Made by a program: the position numbers and the translations under genes. A stretch of DNA of 64,000 bases from Pleodorina starrii (lineage: Eukaryota; Chlorophyta; Chlorophyceae; Chlamydomonadales; Volvocaceae). The stretch is from positions 992,001-1,056,000 of the forward strand of contig BRXU01000001.1 of the NCBI GenBank assembly GCA_030267565.1, written 5' to 3'. Shown in pieces: positions 42,392 through 55,200 of this stretch; within the stretch, counting starts at the first letter, position 1, and each line of letters opens with the position of its first letter. The notes under the pieces were generated by a model. It saw only the letters and a list, made by a program, of their open reading frames with translations. It ran no database searches and had not been told where the DNA came from.

Positions 42392-44582
42392 TCACGCCCC
42401 CCGCACCGCCAGCCGCGCAATCCTCCGGTACATGGGTGAGGTGACGCCGCCGTCGCGGCGCCGCCCACCGCCGCCGCCGCCGCCGCCCTCCGGCCGCTGC
42501 AGCTGCTGTTGCTGCTGCCGGGGCGCGGCGGCGCCAGCCGACGAGCACGAGGGTGACGACGACGACGACGAGGGTGAGGAGGAGGAGACAGCGGATGATG
42601 ACGTGGCGCAGTTGGTGGTTGTGGCGGTTGAGGTGGTTGCGGGTTCCGGCGCGTCCGGGAACACCAGGTCGGGGCTGGCGGAGACGACGTGCCAGAATCC
42701 GTCGTCAAGCTCCCGCTGTAGCTGTCCGGGCCCCCACATGCTCATGCCCAGCACCAGCTGGAAGTCGGAGGGGCGCAGGAGGCCCGCGATGACCAGCCGA
42801 ATGGCGTCAGCCATGCCGCCTGGGGGTTCGTTCGTTTGGTGTGTGGTGGGGTTGGGACGTTGGGTGGATGAGCGGCGAGCTTGAGAAGTGGGCGCGGACT
42901 TGGTGGGTCGTCGTTAGGGGATCGTCAGAAGCCGGGCCCAGACACCAGGGACCCGAGCGGAAAGGGGCAAGCTGAGGTAGAGGTAGACCGACGAGTGCAG
43001 GTGAGTGAGCGAGTGCTGGTGGGTGAGTGCAGGTAAGTGAGCGGACTGAGACCGCTCCATCACGACGGCAATCACGGGACCAGGCGCTGGGGCACACCAT
43101 CCGCCCTACGCGCCCCGGCCCTTCCCCGGGTTCGCGCCCGTGCGCAGCCGCCGCCCCGCTTCCTGGCGCCCACTCACCCATGAACATGCCGTCGGCGATC
43201 TTTTGGCTGCCTCGGATGCCCACGAAGCGGTGCAGCAGAGTCACGTGGTCGATGTGGACGGGGCCGCCCAGGTCCAGCCGCTGGTTGCCGAACGCCTCCT
43301 TGAAACCTGCGCAGGGATTGGAGGGGAGCGGATGGAGGGGTGAGAAAGCGACCCGCTATGTTGATTACCGGTATCAAAAAAAAGGCCACGTATTGGAACG
43401 ACTACGTTGGAACGACTACGTTGTAAGGTGCATAGCGGCGGAGGAAGGAGGGGGTGGCGGTGGTGCAGCAGTCTGGTTTGCTGGCGTCGTGTGAGCTGTG
43501 CCGTGTGTTTCACTGAAGGCGCTGAAACGGGCCGTAGCGGCCGACCCCTGGGTCGTAACTCGGCTGTTGTTGGCTCTTACCCGATGCGGCGCCCAGCACC
43601 TGGAGATCCTTCACAAGCAGCGGGGAGGGCTTGTTGAGCATGTAGCCGAGGGTGCCGGAGGAGTCATCTGGAGGAGGTTACGGTCGTAACGGGAGAGGTC
43701 CGACGGCAGGGAGGTAAAAGGGTGAGAAAGGATCCTGAAGGGAGCTCAGGGGCATGCAGGTGTGGTGCACAGCTTGTGGGGAGGTGGCTGAAGAGCGAAT
43801 TACTGGGAGGGCTCGGCGAGGCGAGTGCGCGATAAGAACATGAACTGACAGACAAGACCTAGTCCTTGTCGCAATGTGGGTGCATGGCGTAGCAGGGCGT
43901 GGCGACGCGATGCGGCGACGGCGGAGGCTTGTTCTTACCGTGGGAGGTGATGAGGACAACTGCCCCGTTGAAGAGCTTCATGTGGTCCTTCCGCGCCAGA
44001 AGCAAGCATCCCTGCTCCGGCTGCGCTAGTGGATGGGCCCAGCTTTCACCCGACACCAGCGGCGGGTACGGAGGCCGCTGCAGCTGCTGAGACTGTTCGG
44101 CAGCGCGCCGAGAGCTGTGCTCCCACGCCACCAGGTGCGCGCGGAAAGCGCGCCAGTCCTGAGGGAGTTACGATGGGCGTGATGGTGCACACCGAACATA
44201 AAAAGAGGCAGCGAGACAGTGATACGCATGTTGAGCTGACAGATACAATATGTGCGTGTACGTTACATCTTGGGCGAGCCACTCGCGTTTTACCTGGCCG
44301 GTGATGTCGGTCGTTGGGAAGCGGCAAGTAGGGCCACCCTGCGCAATAGAAGAAGGACACGCAGCGTTCGCATCCCGACAACGACAGTCGTTTCAAGGTG
44401 CAGCGCACGGGTTCCAGAACACCGACCTCCGAGGAATCGAAGACAGAGCGACACTGACTTGACCGGTGCGTCGACTCGGCCGTTCTTCGGCCTGACATGC
44501 AAGGGCGTCCATGCAACAGAATGGACCTTCCCGGCAAGAAGCTGGTTGACGTGTGACGACCGGTGCAGACCCGGGAGTCCAT
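42392..44582 (-). CDS. AlgH / UPF0301 (DUF179) family protein
   Basis: Six exons on the minus strand: 44582-44427, 44338-44294, 44158-43939, 43667-43581, 43306-43178, 42819-42392 (TGA). Total 354 residues. Family blocks appear in order: PEQGCLLLARKDHMKLFNGA, VVLITSHDDSSGTLGYMLNK, GGPVHIDHVTLLHRFVG and LGMSMWGPGQLQRELDDGFW, then VSASPDLVF. Family knowledge: bacterial YqgE/AlgH proteins of unclear biochemical role; plant forms are usually predicted to be chloroplast-targeted. The first 52 residues are rich in Arg, Ser and Thr and would suit a transit peptide, but exons 1 and 2 rest only on phase and splice sites. After the domain there is an unusual low-complexity tail of Thr, Ser, Gln and Gly runs (about 100 residues). 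The regulatory function suggested by the name AlgH should not be assumed. Confidence 0.85.
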
Positions 44583-47500
44583 CTTTGTCGTCCTTTCCTC
44601 ACGCGCGCTTTTCTCCAACTTTAGAGGCAAGCGGCGAGCTGAAAAGCTCCAAAAGGCTTAATTTAAAGGCGCTTAACGCAATGCTAGATCGTCGATGCGA
44701 AACCTTGGCAAAAGCAGTTGATGTGTGTTGAGAAGCCCTGGTCTCTTCCGAATAACGTGGGCCCTAGAGCCACTGACATAAGCACCACGTGTAACAGCTA
44801 AAAGTTCCGGGACATCAGTGCATCATCGCTGGATACCGCATTTCGGTGCTAGGTCCTGGACATATTCCTGGTGCTTTGGAACTCAATGGCGAAATTAATA
44901 TTAGCTTATACGATGCAAGAAAGCAAGGTTAAATAGCGTTAAAAGTATGTTTTCGGCTGTGCTCCGGCTAATTTGTCGCAGCCATCTTCCCGCGTTGATC
45001 CTTCAGAATCAATACGGGCGGGTCAATATGGTATATGGACGACACACAACTACCGAGTTATGTTCGTGCAAGGCTGCATATACTTGAACTTATTGATGCC
45101 CATCGACCCATATCACTCGTTGTGTTTCGATATCGTTGTGGAAACCGAACAACCCTAGGGACGGTTACCCTCGATGCGACCCATTCGGGGCAGCGATAAC
45201 ACACCGTTTTGACGAGACGTTATACAGAGAATATAAATATAGGAGCAAATGTGCATTGTGAGCTCGCAAGGCCTCTCCCAAACGAAACCGCCAATTGGGT
45301 CCCCGCGCGTTTCGCAAGCTCTCCCTAGAACCAGCGCCCGAAACGGGAAGCGACTAAACGGTATGAAAGGCATCATATTGCACTGGGCATCCAGACCCGA
45401 AGGTAAAGCCAGCGGGCCGGCTGTTGCCGAGCAGCGACCAGGGCAAGCAAAGCCCAACAGGGCCCAACCGCACAGCACTGATCACCCGGGCAGAAACGAG
45501 TCTGGACCCAGGGAGAGGAGACGCGAAGACTGGTGACCGGGGACAAGTAGCGACAATGCACATTTATAGGGTCCCGCACGCCATCCCACACGCCAGCTTT
45601 GTGGCCCAGCTTTGTAGACCGGCCCGACGCTCACCGGCCACGCAGGCAGAGCAATGCCTAGCAGTGCGGGCCCGGCATTGCTGCACTCTGTGTTGCATTC
45701 TCTGTAACACCCCCGCTATCATCGAATATTCTTGATGCAATTTGTTCTGGGGGCTGGGGCCGCGTGGGTCCTAGGCTTCCCCGGAAGGAGTGGACTTACC
45801 GTATAAGGGCCCGGGCCGTCCGCTGGAGCGGTTAGGGGCTTCCCGGCGTGCGCCCTTCTCATTGGTAGTTCCAGTGGTAAACGAACCCGCGGCCGATCCG
45901 TTGCTTCAGCCTTGGGCCTCTTCCGTTGGAGGTTGGACTGCCATGCGGGCATGACCTGCGGTCCCAGCCCACAAGAACGCTGCAGTGCACGGTCGCCACT
46001 GGCCCGCTGGCTCGCTACGTTAGGGCCTCGAGTCATACCCCACACATACACACACACTCCTCCGGGCTTTCCAGGGCCGAGGTCTGGGCCTTGTGCAATG
46101 TGTGCTGAATGTGGTATTCTCACTTCGGCTTCCGCCGGGCCGCAGGTTCATGGCTCCGTACGTACGTCACAGCGCCCACATGGGGTTGCTTGCTGTACTC
46201 GCACGGACCCACGGAGTCTCCCCCGGGGGCCGCTGTAGGGGGCGGCGGCCCTGGGGACCCCACGGAAGGCTCAGTGGGCGCGGGATTGCGGATGAGCCAG
46301 CGGCAGAGGCTCCACGTGTTCCCACGTGTTATTCGTCTAAAGCTTACTGCGCTCAGACACCACAATAACTTATTCCCCACCCTGCAGATCACCCGTGCAC
46401 GGCTGTGTTATGCAGCTTTGCAGTTTGTTGGGCGATAGAAGGCTCATTGGCCCTGGCTGCTCACCCCTAACCTAAACGGTCTCTTCATCCCTCGCTGTGG
46501 GTCCGCGCTGCCTGGGGCTTGCAGCTTAGTTAGCCTCTTGGCGTTCGGGTTGAGTTTCTGATCGCTTGGGCCTTGCCCTCCGCAGCTATGAGCTGCAGCA
46601 GCTGGCGACAGCAACAGTGTCACGTTGTTGAATGAATCATTTGACAATGGACCCTTGGAGGGGGCCGAGCCAGCTGTCCAGCGGGCCATGCACTGCAGCG
46701 GAGACAACCAGGGCAAAGGAAAGCACAACGAGATCACGCAGCATGACTCACCCAGAGAGAAACCAGGAGAAACGACCCGGGGAAAACAAAACCCCGGGGG
46801 AAGCTAACCCGTTGCAACGGGGGAATGAGCCAAGAGGACCCCTAAACAGGCGACGGGTCCGGCCACCCACAAAGAGACGTACCAGCTGACATGAGTGCTA
46901 GTCGGGGGATTGTATTTGCATGAGTCATATAATGCAGATGCATCCTGCCAGCAACAGCCCTTCTCTCATTATTATGGCCGTCCTTTTATTTATACATCAT
47001 TTATTCATGGGTGCCGAGGTCGCGCAGTGCGCAGATCCTCAGCCTTACAAAAATTAAGCCCTGCCGGACACCATAAAGGGCCGACCACGGAAGGCCCTTG
47101 CGAAGTGCAAGGCAAAGACCAACCATGCAACCGAGGCCATCGGGACCACCTCGAGAAGCGGGCCAGGTAAGTATGCTTACTGACGGCGATATCACAGAAC
47201 CAGGGTCAGAACATAAGGACTGGCGCCGAACCGGCTGCCGATGGTGGGTCATGCATCGCCATCAAAGTTCTTCCCCGCGAGCCCCTACCACAAGTTGTCT
47301 AAATCAAAAAAGGTATAGATAAAGCGCAGGCATGTAAGCAAATTTAGGGCCCATGAGATGTTTTCATAGCGCAACCATACAGATGGCTCATGGCTCAACG
47401 AGCAGGCGCCGGAAAAAACGAAACGTAAACCGTCCAATTTCCAATTTGGCCCAAACCTATCGCAATCCCTGACCTAATCATAATTGCACTATTCTTAAAC

Positions 47501-49230
47501 CGAAAATCTTATACCGACATGCTGGTACTAGGATACCGCAGCTGTCGTTTCGACACTTCAAAGAACTGGTCAGCAATTTGAGCTATCGTCCGGTTAACGC
47601 GACGCCAATATACCAATGGATCCCTCGGGACCGGGTAAGGCCGGGTAAGGGAAGAGCCTGGACCGACATGGCGCCCGACCTTTGGGCGCGCAACGTACTA
47701 TGCACACTAGCTGCCCAACGCCGAATGAGGTGGCTTTCACTGTGCGCCTCGGGAGTAGGATGCACGCCCTTGTGTCATAACTGGATCCTCCTTAGTGCAC
47801 AACCTGACCCTCAGGCCCGCAGCGGCAGCCTGGCCAACCTGAAGGCCGCCCCTGCGGCGGCAGCCGACCCGGAGATACCTTCGTCGCTGCACAGCCGGGC
47901 CGGCCGCCTGGCCCCCCGCTCCTGGCAGGTCCCTGACCAAGAACTACTGCACCACCGCGGCCGGCCACCTGGCCGTGGTGTGAGTGCGAGTGGCGGGTGC
48001 AGCAGGAGGGTGACCCTCTCAGCCGAAAGAAGGCAGGTTTCAACGCTGGGTTTACGGCAGCTAAAGCCAGCCAGGGGGCGGTCTACGTGGGGCTACTGGC
48101 CATCGGCATTCCCTGCGACACACGGGCACTGGCGTCACCACGCCGGGGTCACCACCGGCGTCCGGGGTCGCCTCGTGGGCCTCGCGCACTGGCTGCTGCA
48201 CCTCCTGCCGCATTCCCTACAACAGCCCCAACAACAGCTTGCCGCAGATGCCGACGGACCCGCTGCTGGTCCTCACCTGGCGAGGCATCCTTGTACGACA
48301 GGAACTGTACGAATCATACATACTGGTGTATAACTGTTTGATCGTAAATAGTGCATTATCCTCCCTGGATTAAGGTGAAGATTGCGGATTCAAGTCCTGC
48401 CTTGGTTGTTTGATGTACGAAAGTACGGTTGTACGATTGTACGAAAGGCAGAGTGGCCGAATCCCGAATTGATCAGGCGTCACCCTCCGATAAGGGGCAA
48501 AGACTATACAAGCTCTTATATAATGTCAGTGTCACAGAGAAGCGTCAGTTTCACGCCAATGTGACGGAAATGCCTGTCTTCCTTTATCAGCCAGGATCAG
48601 CCGCATGCGGCCACAACAATCCTGTCTTCCTTTACATCAGCCGCATGCGGCCGCAACTCCTCCATCTCTGATTGCTCTGACCAACCGTCGCAGGAAACAG
48701 CGTTGGCATCTGGGCAGACCAAGGGGGCAGCAGACCAACCGACGGGTCGGGAAGGCACAGACGGAACTGCGCTACTGCGGGGCGCACATGCTGTCACTAC
48801 GCGGCCACTTTATCCAACACACTGCCTCATCGGAGTATCCCTGATGCCTAGTTGAAAGGCCTTGTTTGCGATTCGGGCCACAACTGGTCACACTACTAGC
48901 AAGGGGTTTGCAAACACGTTTCAGTTGGCAGTCAAACGCCCGCGTGTTCCTTATAAGGTTGTAAATCTGCCTCTCAAGGAGCGAGACGGGAGAGCCGTGC
49001 AAGGTGACAGGTGCACCGGCGCCTTTGTACTACACCTTGTACTACAGTAACGGTTGGGCCCAGAGCTTTCGGATGCTATCGAACTTCTACTTGCGTCAAT
49101 CAACGGGACTTGCGGTCACCTAGATAGCTAGTAATGTATACCGATAAAGAGTTCCTGTAGTCACTTTCGGCCACGGGCGACGGGCCCTGCTGCAAACTCG
49201 GAACGCTGAATATCCCCGCTCGCTTCGAAA
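44583..49230. other. 4.6 kb between divergent genes, no trusted gene
   Basis: Contains AT-richer DNA at 44640-45250 and 46900-47600. One candidate exon lies at 48077-48372 (listed separately). A 12-base palindrome GCCGCATGCGGC occurs twice, at 48600-48611 and 48640-48651, within a direct duplication of CCTGTCTTCCTTTA. Various 60-130 codon frames (for example 46632-46889) lack domains; degraded transposons are possible but unproven. Confidence 0.5.
48077..48372 (+). CDS. Candidate terminal exon, unknown protein
   Basis: Open frame ending in TAA that reads SWASRTGCCTSCRIPYNSPN, then LPQMPTDPLLVLTWRGILVR and a hydrophobic end. The composition is natural and has several Cys. Upstream in the same frame a stop lies just before a possible AG acceptor. 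A preceding exon reading SLTKNYCTTAAGHLAVV near 47930-47980 is conceivable. No domain recognised. Confidence 0.25.
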
Positions 49231-52200
49231 ATGGAGGCAGCTCTGGGCCTTGACCTGAGCTCCCTCCTGTCCCAGCTTGTTACCACTCAACAGGCGCGGA
49301 CCGCGGCGAAGCTCTCTGAGCGAAATGTTGTGGAACTTGTCAACAAACTGCGCCAATTAGGTATTTTTTCCGATGGCGAGATACTTCACACTATAAACGG
49401 CAAGGAGTACCTAACGGTCGACTGCTTGCGGAGCGAGATTCAGAATGCGTTGCGCCAGGCGGGAGGTCGCCTGTCGCTCGTGGAGCTGCCGACCATCGTC
49501 GGCGTGGATTATGTTCATTGCGAGCGTCAAGCCGCGGTGGTCGTCGCGGAGAGCGGCGGCACCGTTATGGAGGTGCAGGGCGAGCTGATCACGGCACAGT
49601 ACTTCGACGCCATCGCCGCGGAGATCAATGATCAGCTGCAAGAGGCAGGACAGCTGAACGTGGGCGAGCTGGCTGCCCAGTATGGGCTGGCGACAGAGAT
49701 GGTGCTGAACGTGGTGTCATCCCGGCTGGGCTCCGCCATCAGCGGTGCGCACCTGGCTCGTCCCCCTTGCAGCGCCGATGGGCGCCCTTGCCAACGCGCG
49801 CGCGTCAGACCCACGCCGCGCTAGACTGTCCCATAAGGCCAGATCGGGACCCTGCGGCCCCCCTGCGCCCCCGAGCCTCGCTGACCTTCTGCCCGCACCA
49901 CCGTATTTTGATCGGATGTCGTCCTCCCATGCGCTTCCGGCGTCCTGCAGTCACGTATCCAAATGCGACATCAGCACAAAGCATGTCATCCTAGGGTTAC
50001 CCAATCATGCCAACCGTCCGCCACCCCCAGCTCCCCAACCCAAACCCGCAACCCCCCTTCCCTCCTTCCTTCCTTCCTTCCGCGCCCGGCACCGCACCTA
50101 CTGCCCTGCACGGCATCCTACGGCAGGCCGGCTGGAGGGCGGCCTGCTGTACACGCAGTCGTACTTGCGCGCGATCAAGGCGCAGCTCCGCGGCGCGCTG
50201 CGGGGTGCGGCCTCGCCCTCCCTGGTGCTCACGCTGCTGCGGGACGCGGGGCTGGGAGCGACGGGCGACGCCGCGGCGGGGGCCACCGGCGGCGGCGGCG
50301 GCGGCGGTGGCGGCGGCGGGCTGGCGACTGCGCTGGCGGGCAGCGCGGGCGGCGGCGTCATCGCCACGCTGATAGAGGAGCTGGTGCAGGAGGGTGAGAG
50401 GAGGGGCTGGGGGGCTGGGGCGGCGGCTAGGAGAAAAACAAGGAGCCCGGTCCAGCCCAGTTCAGCGGGGATCGGGAACTTGGGCGTTGGGGAAGTGGGG
50501 ATGGGGTGCAGGTGAGCCGTGTTATGTATAGAGTTGGATTGTTGGGGGTTCCCGGGGTGGGCCCGGTCGGGACGTGGGTGTCTCCTATGGCGGTGGCGGA
50601 CACGGCGCGTTCGGCTGCCACGGGTATCCCGCCGCGCCGCCGTTCCCGAAGGGCTTTGCTTCCGTGCTCCCAGTCCCCTCGTCGCTGCGAGTGCCGCTCT
50701 CGCCCTCCAGGGATGCCGGCTCTAATGGATAGCGGCCGACATTGGCCCCCCCCCAAAGATGAAAGTCCGCTCCCGCTCCCCGGGCCTGCGGTGACACCGC
50801 GAATGTGGTCGGCCTCCCTCCCTCCCTCCCTCGCTTCCTCCTTCTCCTCCCCCACGTGCGACTCGCTCCAGGCGCCCTGCGCGGCTCGCTCAAGGGCGGC
50901 GGCACCAGCTGGGCACCCGCCATCTACGCGGAGGTGCAGCAGGAGGCGGTGGCCAACTTTTACAGCCAGAACGGCTGGGTGGCGTACGACACCGTACGAC
51001 GGTGAGTGCCGCGGGGCCGGGGCAGGCGGCGGGTGGGACGGACACTGAGCAGCAGTGCCCTGCCCTGACACTGCCCTGACACTGCCCTGCACTGCACTGA
51101 GGATGGCGCCGCTCGCTATCCGCTCGCCTTTGCGCCTTTGCCCTTGTCTTTGTTTTTGTCTTTCCATTTGGGCAAATTCAGGGCCAGTTCAGTACGTGGC
51201 GCAGCAGCGCGTCTCAGTCCTGTCTGTCGCGCCGGGCATGTGGTTGTGGCGGATGATGAAAACCGCTTGAGGCGCGATCAGCGAGTGTGTTCGTGTTGCA
51301 AACGTCCGTGTCCCTTGCTCGGCATCCGAGCATCCGGGCGACGAGACCGTCGTGATGTGGGTCGACGCGGGGCGGACATAGCCACTGATCATTGCCACGA
51401 AAAACAGCGGCCTGGCCCGCCCCGGTATCTGCCCCTCCCCCCCAACCCCTCCCCCCAACCCCTCTCCCCTCTCATTCCGTCCCACCGCTGCACTCGTCCC
51501 ATCCCTATCATCCCTTTTGTCCCCGCTCGACATCAGGCTGGGCATTTCCAACGAGCGCGCCTACCTCCGCGCCACCTTCCCCGACGGACTGCCCCTGGAG
51601 TCGGCATTCGTGGCGCCCTCCCTGCTGGCGGCGCTGGAGGCGGCGGTGGAGGACGTGGCGGCATCGTCGGGCGGCGGCGGCGGCGGCGGCGTGTCCGGCG
51701 GCTGGGTCGATGTGGGTCCGCTGCTTCCCTGCGTGCTGAGCGATGCGGACGTGACGGCGCTGCTGGGGAGGCTGCCGGCGCTGAGGGACCAGGACCGGCG
51801 GCCGGCCAAGGAGCGGAAGGTCCACGTGGTGAGTGGGGCGGTGGGTGGGTGGGAGGGTGGGTGGGTGGGGGTGAGCCGTGCGCTGGCTGGGGGGAGGTGG
51901 GGGCCATCTGGGTGGGTTTATGTGTGGGTGAGGGAGGGAGGCGCGTGCGGGTGTGTCCACGGGGAGTGCCCCTCATGCATGTGGGACGGAGGGAGGGAGG
52001 GAGCGGTCGGCTTGCCTGGCCGCGTCGCCGCCCGATGCGACCCGACCCGAACGGCCCCTTGCGGAAGCGGCTTCGGGGGGCTGCACGCAAACTCCACTCC
52101 ACTGCACTCCTCGCGTCACTGGGCACGGCAATGCGGATGGTGTCTGGAGTGTGCAGCAATGAAGTGCTGCGTATTCCGGTGCTGTGCCCAGTGCCCTGGC

Positions 52201-55200
52201 CCGCTTGCGACGCAGTGCCTGACTGGCGAGGGGTGCGGCCTGTCCGCCTGCCCTCTCCCCTGCTGTGCTGTGCTGTGCTGTGCTGTTTCCTTTCGCTGCT
52301 GCTCTGTGCGCTGTGTGCGTTGTCCCTACACAACTATGCCTGCGGCTGCCGCGGCTGCTGCCTGCTTCGTCGTTGACGGGCGGTGTGGTTTCTTCTGTGT
52401 CCAGGTGGGCGGCAGCTGGGTGCTCAGCGCCGCGCTGCTGGCAGGGCTGCAGGAGAAGGCGGATGCGGAGGCGCGTGCAGCGGCCCACAAGGCGCTGCAG
52501 GAGCGCAAAGCCAGCGGAGGCGCCGCGGGGGCGGGGGCGGGGGCCGGCGGGGGCGGCGGCGGTGGCGCGGCCGGCGCAGGCGCAGGCGGAGGGAAGAGGA
52601 AGGGCGCGGCCGCGGCCGTCGCGGACGATGACGATGACGATTGGTCCATGGGATCCGGTGAGTGGGGTGGGGGAATGGGTGGGTGGGTCAACAAAGGAGA
52701 AGGGAGGTGCCGTTGGCTCGAGAGTGCGTCTGTCCTGGGGAAGGGCCCGGGGCGAGAGAGGGTGTGATAGGGTGAGAGTGAGACAAGCGGTGACCAGAGG
52801 CAAATAGCGAGAAGGACGAGAGCAGGCGGGTTGGGGTTGGGCACAGACACTAGAAGCGGGCTGGTGTGTGTGGTGGTGCTGGGGGGGGGTAGCCAGAGGT
52901 GCATGAGCATGGCGGGCGCCTGCGACGCAGCTAGCGGGGCGTCTGGCCAGGGTCGTGGAGGGGCACGGGGGGGGCCTCGTTCCTGGATGAGTAGCGGACG
53001 GGACGGGACCGGACCGGACCGGACCGAACCGGACCCGGGTCGCCCACGGTACCCCTCCCCGCGATGCGCTGCTGACCCTGTCGGGGCACCTGACTGGGGC
53101 GGCCCGCACCCCGCAGGCAAGAAGGGCGGAAAGGGCAAGAAGGGCGGGAAGGACGCCGGCGGCAAGGCGGGCGGCAAGGCGGGCGGCGGCGGCGGAAAGG
53201 ATGCCAAGGCGGCGGCGGGCGGAGGAGCTGCCGGTGGCGGTGGCGGCGGCGGCGGCGGGGGATACGCCAGTGCGGGGCTGACGGCGGCTGCTTTGGCTGC
53301 CAAGCTGCCGAGCTGGGCGCCCGATATGGACTGGGGCGACGGCGGCGGCGGCGGTGGCGACGGCGACGACAAGGCGGCGGCGGTGGCGCAGCTGCTCATT
53401 GGGGGCGCCGTCGCGGCGTTTGAGGAGGCGCTGCAGGTAATTACCGAATGTAGGGCAATAAAACCGAATGGAGGATATTAAGATTGAGTGGAGGTAATGA
53501 AACTGAATGGAGGGCAACGAAGGTGATATCGCAACGATGGAACGGAGGCGAATGGAGGGAGCACGGGTGAATGAGAGCGCAGTACCTGGAACCAAGCGGA
53601 AGTGTGTTAGGGGTGGCACAAGGGAGGGTGGTGGTGCGGAGGGATGGTGGTGCGTATGGCGGGCCGGGCCGGGCGGGGCGGGGCGGGGGTGGTGGGGCCG
53701 GGAGCGTCGGATCCCAAACGATGGCGAGGTAACCACCACCACCGCCGGAACATCGCCCGCTTTGCCCCCCTAACCTGTCAATCCACCCGACCGTCCCCAT
53801 CCGCCAGCGGCCGCCTTCCCGGCCCTCCCATCAAACCAACAACGACCCCACCCCCCTCCCTGCACCTCTCTCCCAGCACCACCCTCTCCCCCACGATCCC
53901 CTACCCCTCCTCAGCCGCGTGGCCCCCCCCCCATTCCCCCGGGAAACCCATGATGTAACGCACCCTCAACTCTCCGCCCTCCCGCTCCGCCAGGCCGCTT
54001 TCACCGCCGGCGCAGAGGAGCGGCGTCGCGCCAAGGACTCCCTCGCCCGCCAGTTCGAGGAGTGCTACGGCCGGCTGCTGCTGTACGGGGCGGGCGCGGA
54101 GGCGTTTGCGGACGACGAGGCCGCCCACGTGGCGCTGCAGCGGCACACGTTGCGGACGGCGGGTGGGTGCGGCTCTCCTCACCCTCCCCTCCCCTCCCCT
54201 CACCCTCCCCTCCCCTCCCTCACCCGAGCGAAGGAGCTGGGGCGGGGGTCGGACGGCATCGAATCGGGTTGACGCTAGTTTGTCCGGGTCGTACTGCGGA
54301 TAGCCTACTGCGGGTAGCCTACGGTAATACTTGAGGGGTGGTGCTGTTTGTGATTGGGAGTGCCGAGTGCAATGCCCTAGGTGGCCTGCTACTGGGGGCT
54401 GGCGATGTGAGCCGAGCTGGCTTTTTGTCCTGACCCAGAGGGTTGAGGGTCTCAGCCCCCCCGCCCCCGCCCCCGCCCCCGCCCGCCCGCCCTCTAAACA
54501 TCTGACGATGCCGCATTTCACTCGCAAGCCCCCCAAACACCACCAAGCATCCAAAAGTCCGCCCCTCCCCCCACTCTGCTGCTAGCAGATCCAACCGCCC
54601 ATCGCACCTCACCCCGCCTCACCCCGCCTCACACTCCCCCCCCCGCCTCACCCCGCCTCACCCCCCCCCAGGTGCTGAGTGTGTGGACTTGCTGCACCGC
54701 TGGGCGCGAGTGGAGCACCAGCCCGAGGGGGCGGAGGCAGCCACGGCGGTTGCCGCCAGCGCCGCAGCGGGCCCTTCGGCCGGCGGCGGATTCCTGACCG
54801 CGGCGGACATCAAGCAGGTACCGTACAGCCCCTCGCCCCACCAGCGCCCGCGCCAGTGGAACCGATGTTGAACGACCCCCCAGACACACGACTGAACACC
54901 CAATGCACCGTATCCTGGTCTCTCCTGGCGTAAGCTGCCTGCCCATGCCCATGCCTCTGCCCCTGCCTCTGCCTCTGCCCCTGCAGGCCCTGCATCTGCA
55001 CCGGCCCCTGCCCCTGCCTCTGTCAGCCCTTTCCTCGTCTCTCGGCATCCTTGCCCCTCCCATCTTTCCCGACCCGCCGCGACCCTCCTCGCCTCGCCCC
55101 GCCGCACGCTGTCCCATCCCATCCCGATACCCTAACCCCTCCCTCCCCCCTCCCCTCCCCCAGGTGCTCCGCTCCGTGCCCCCGGATGTGGCGGAGGGTC

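Noticed and set aside
47578..48333. 251-codon plus-strand frame
   Set aside because: Composition is unnatural (RGR/HLL/QQP mix), and a different frame across 48077-48372 looks more like protein.
48370..48420. Possible tRNA T-arm (GGATTCAAGTCC)
   Set aside because: No acceptor stem, D-arm or anticodon arm could be folded around it.
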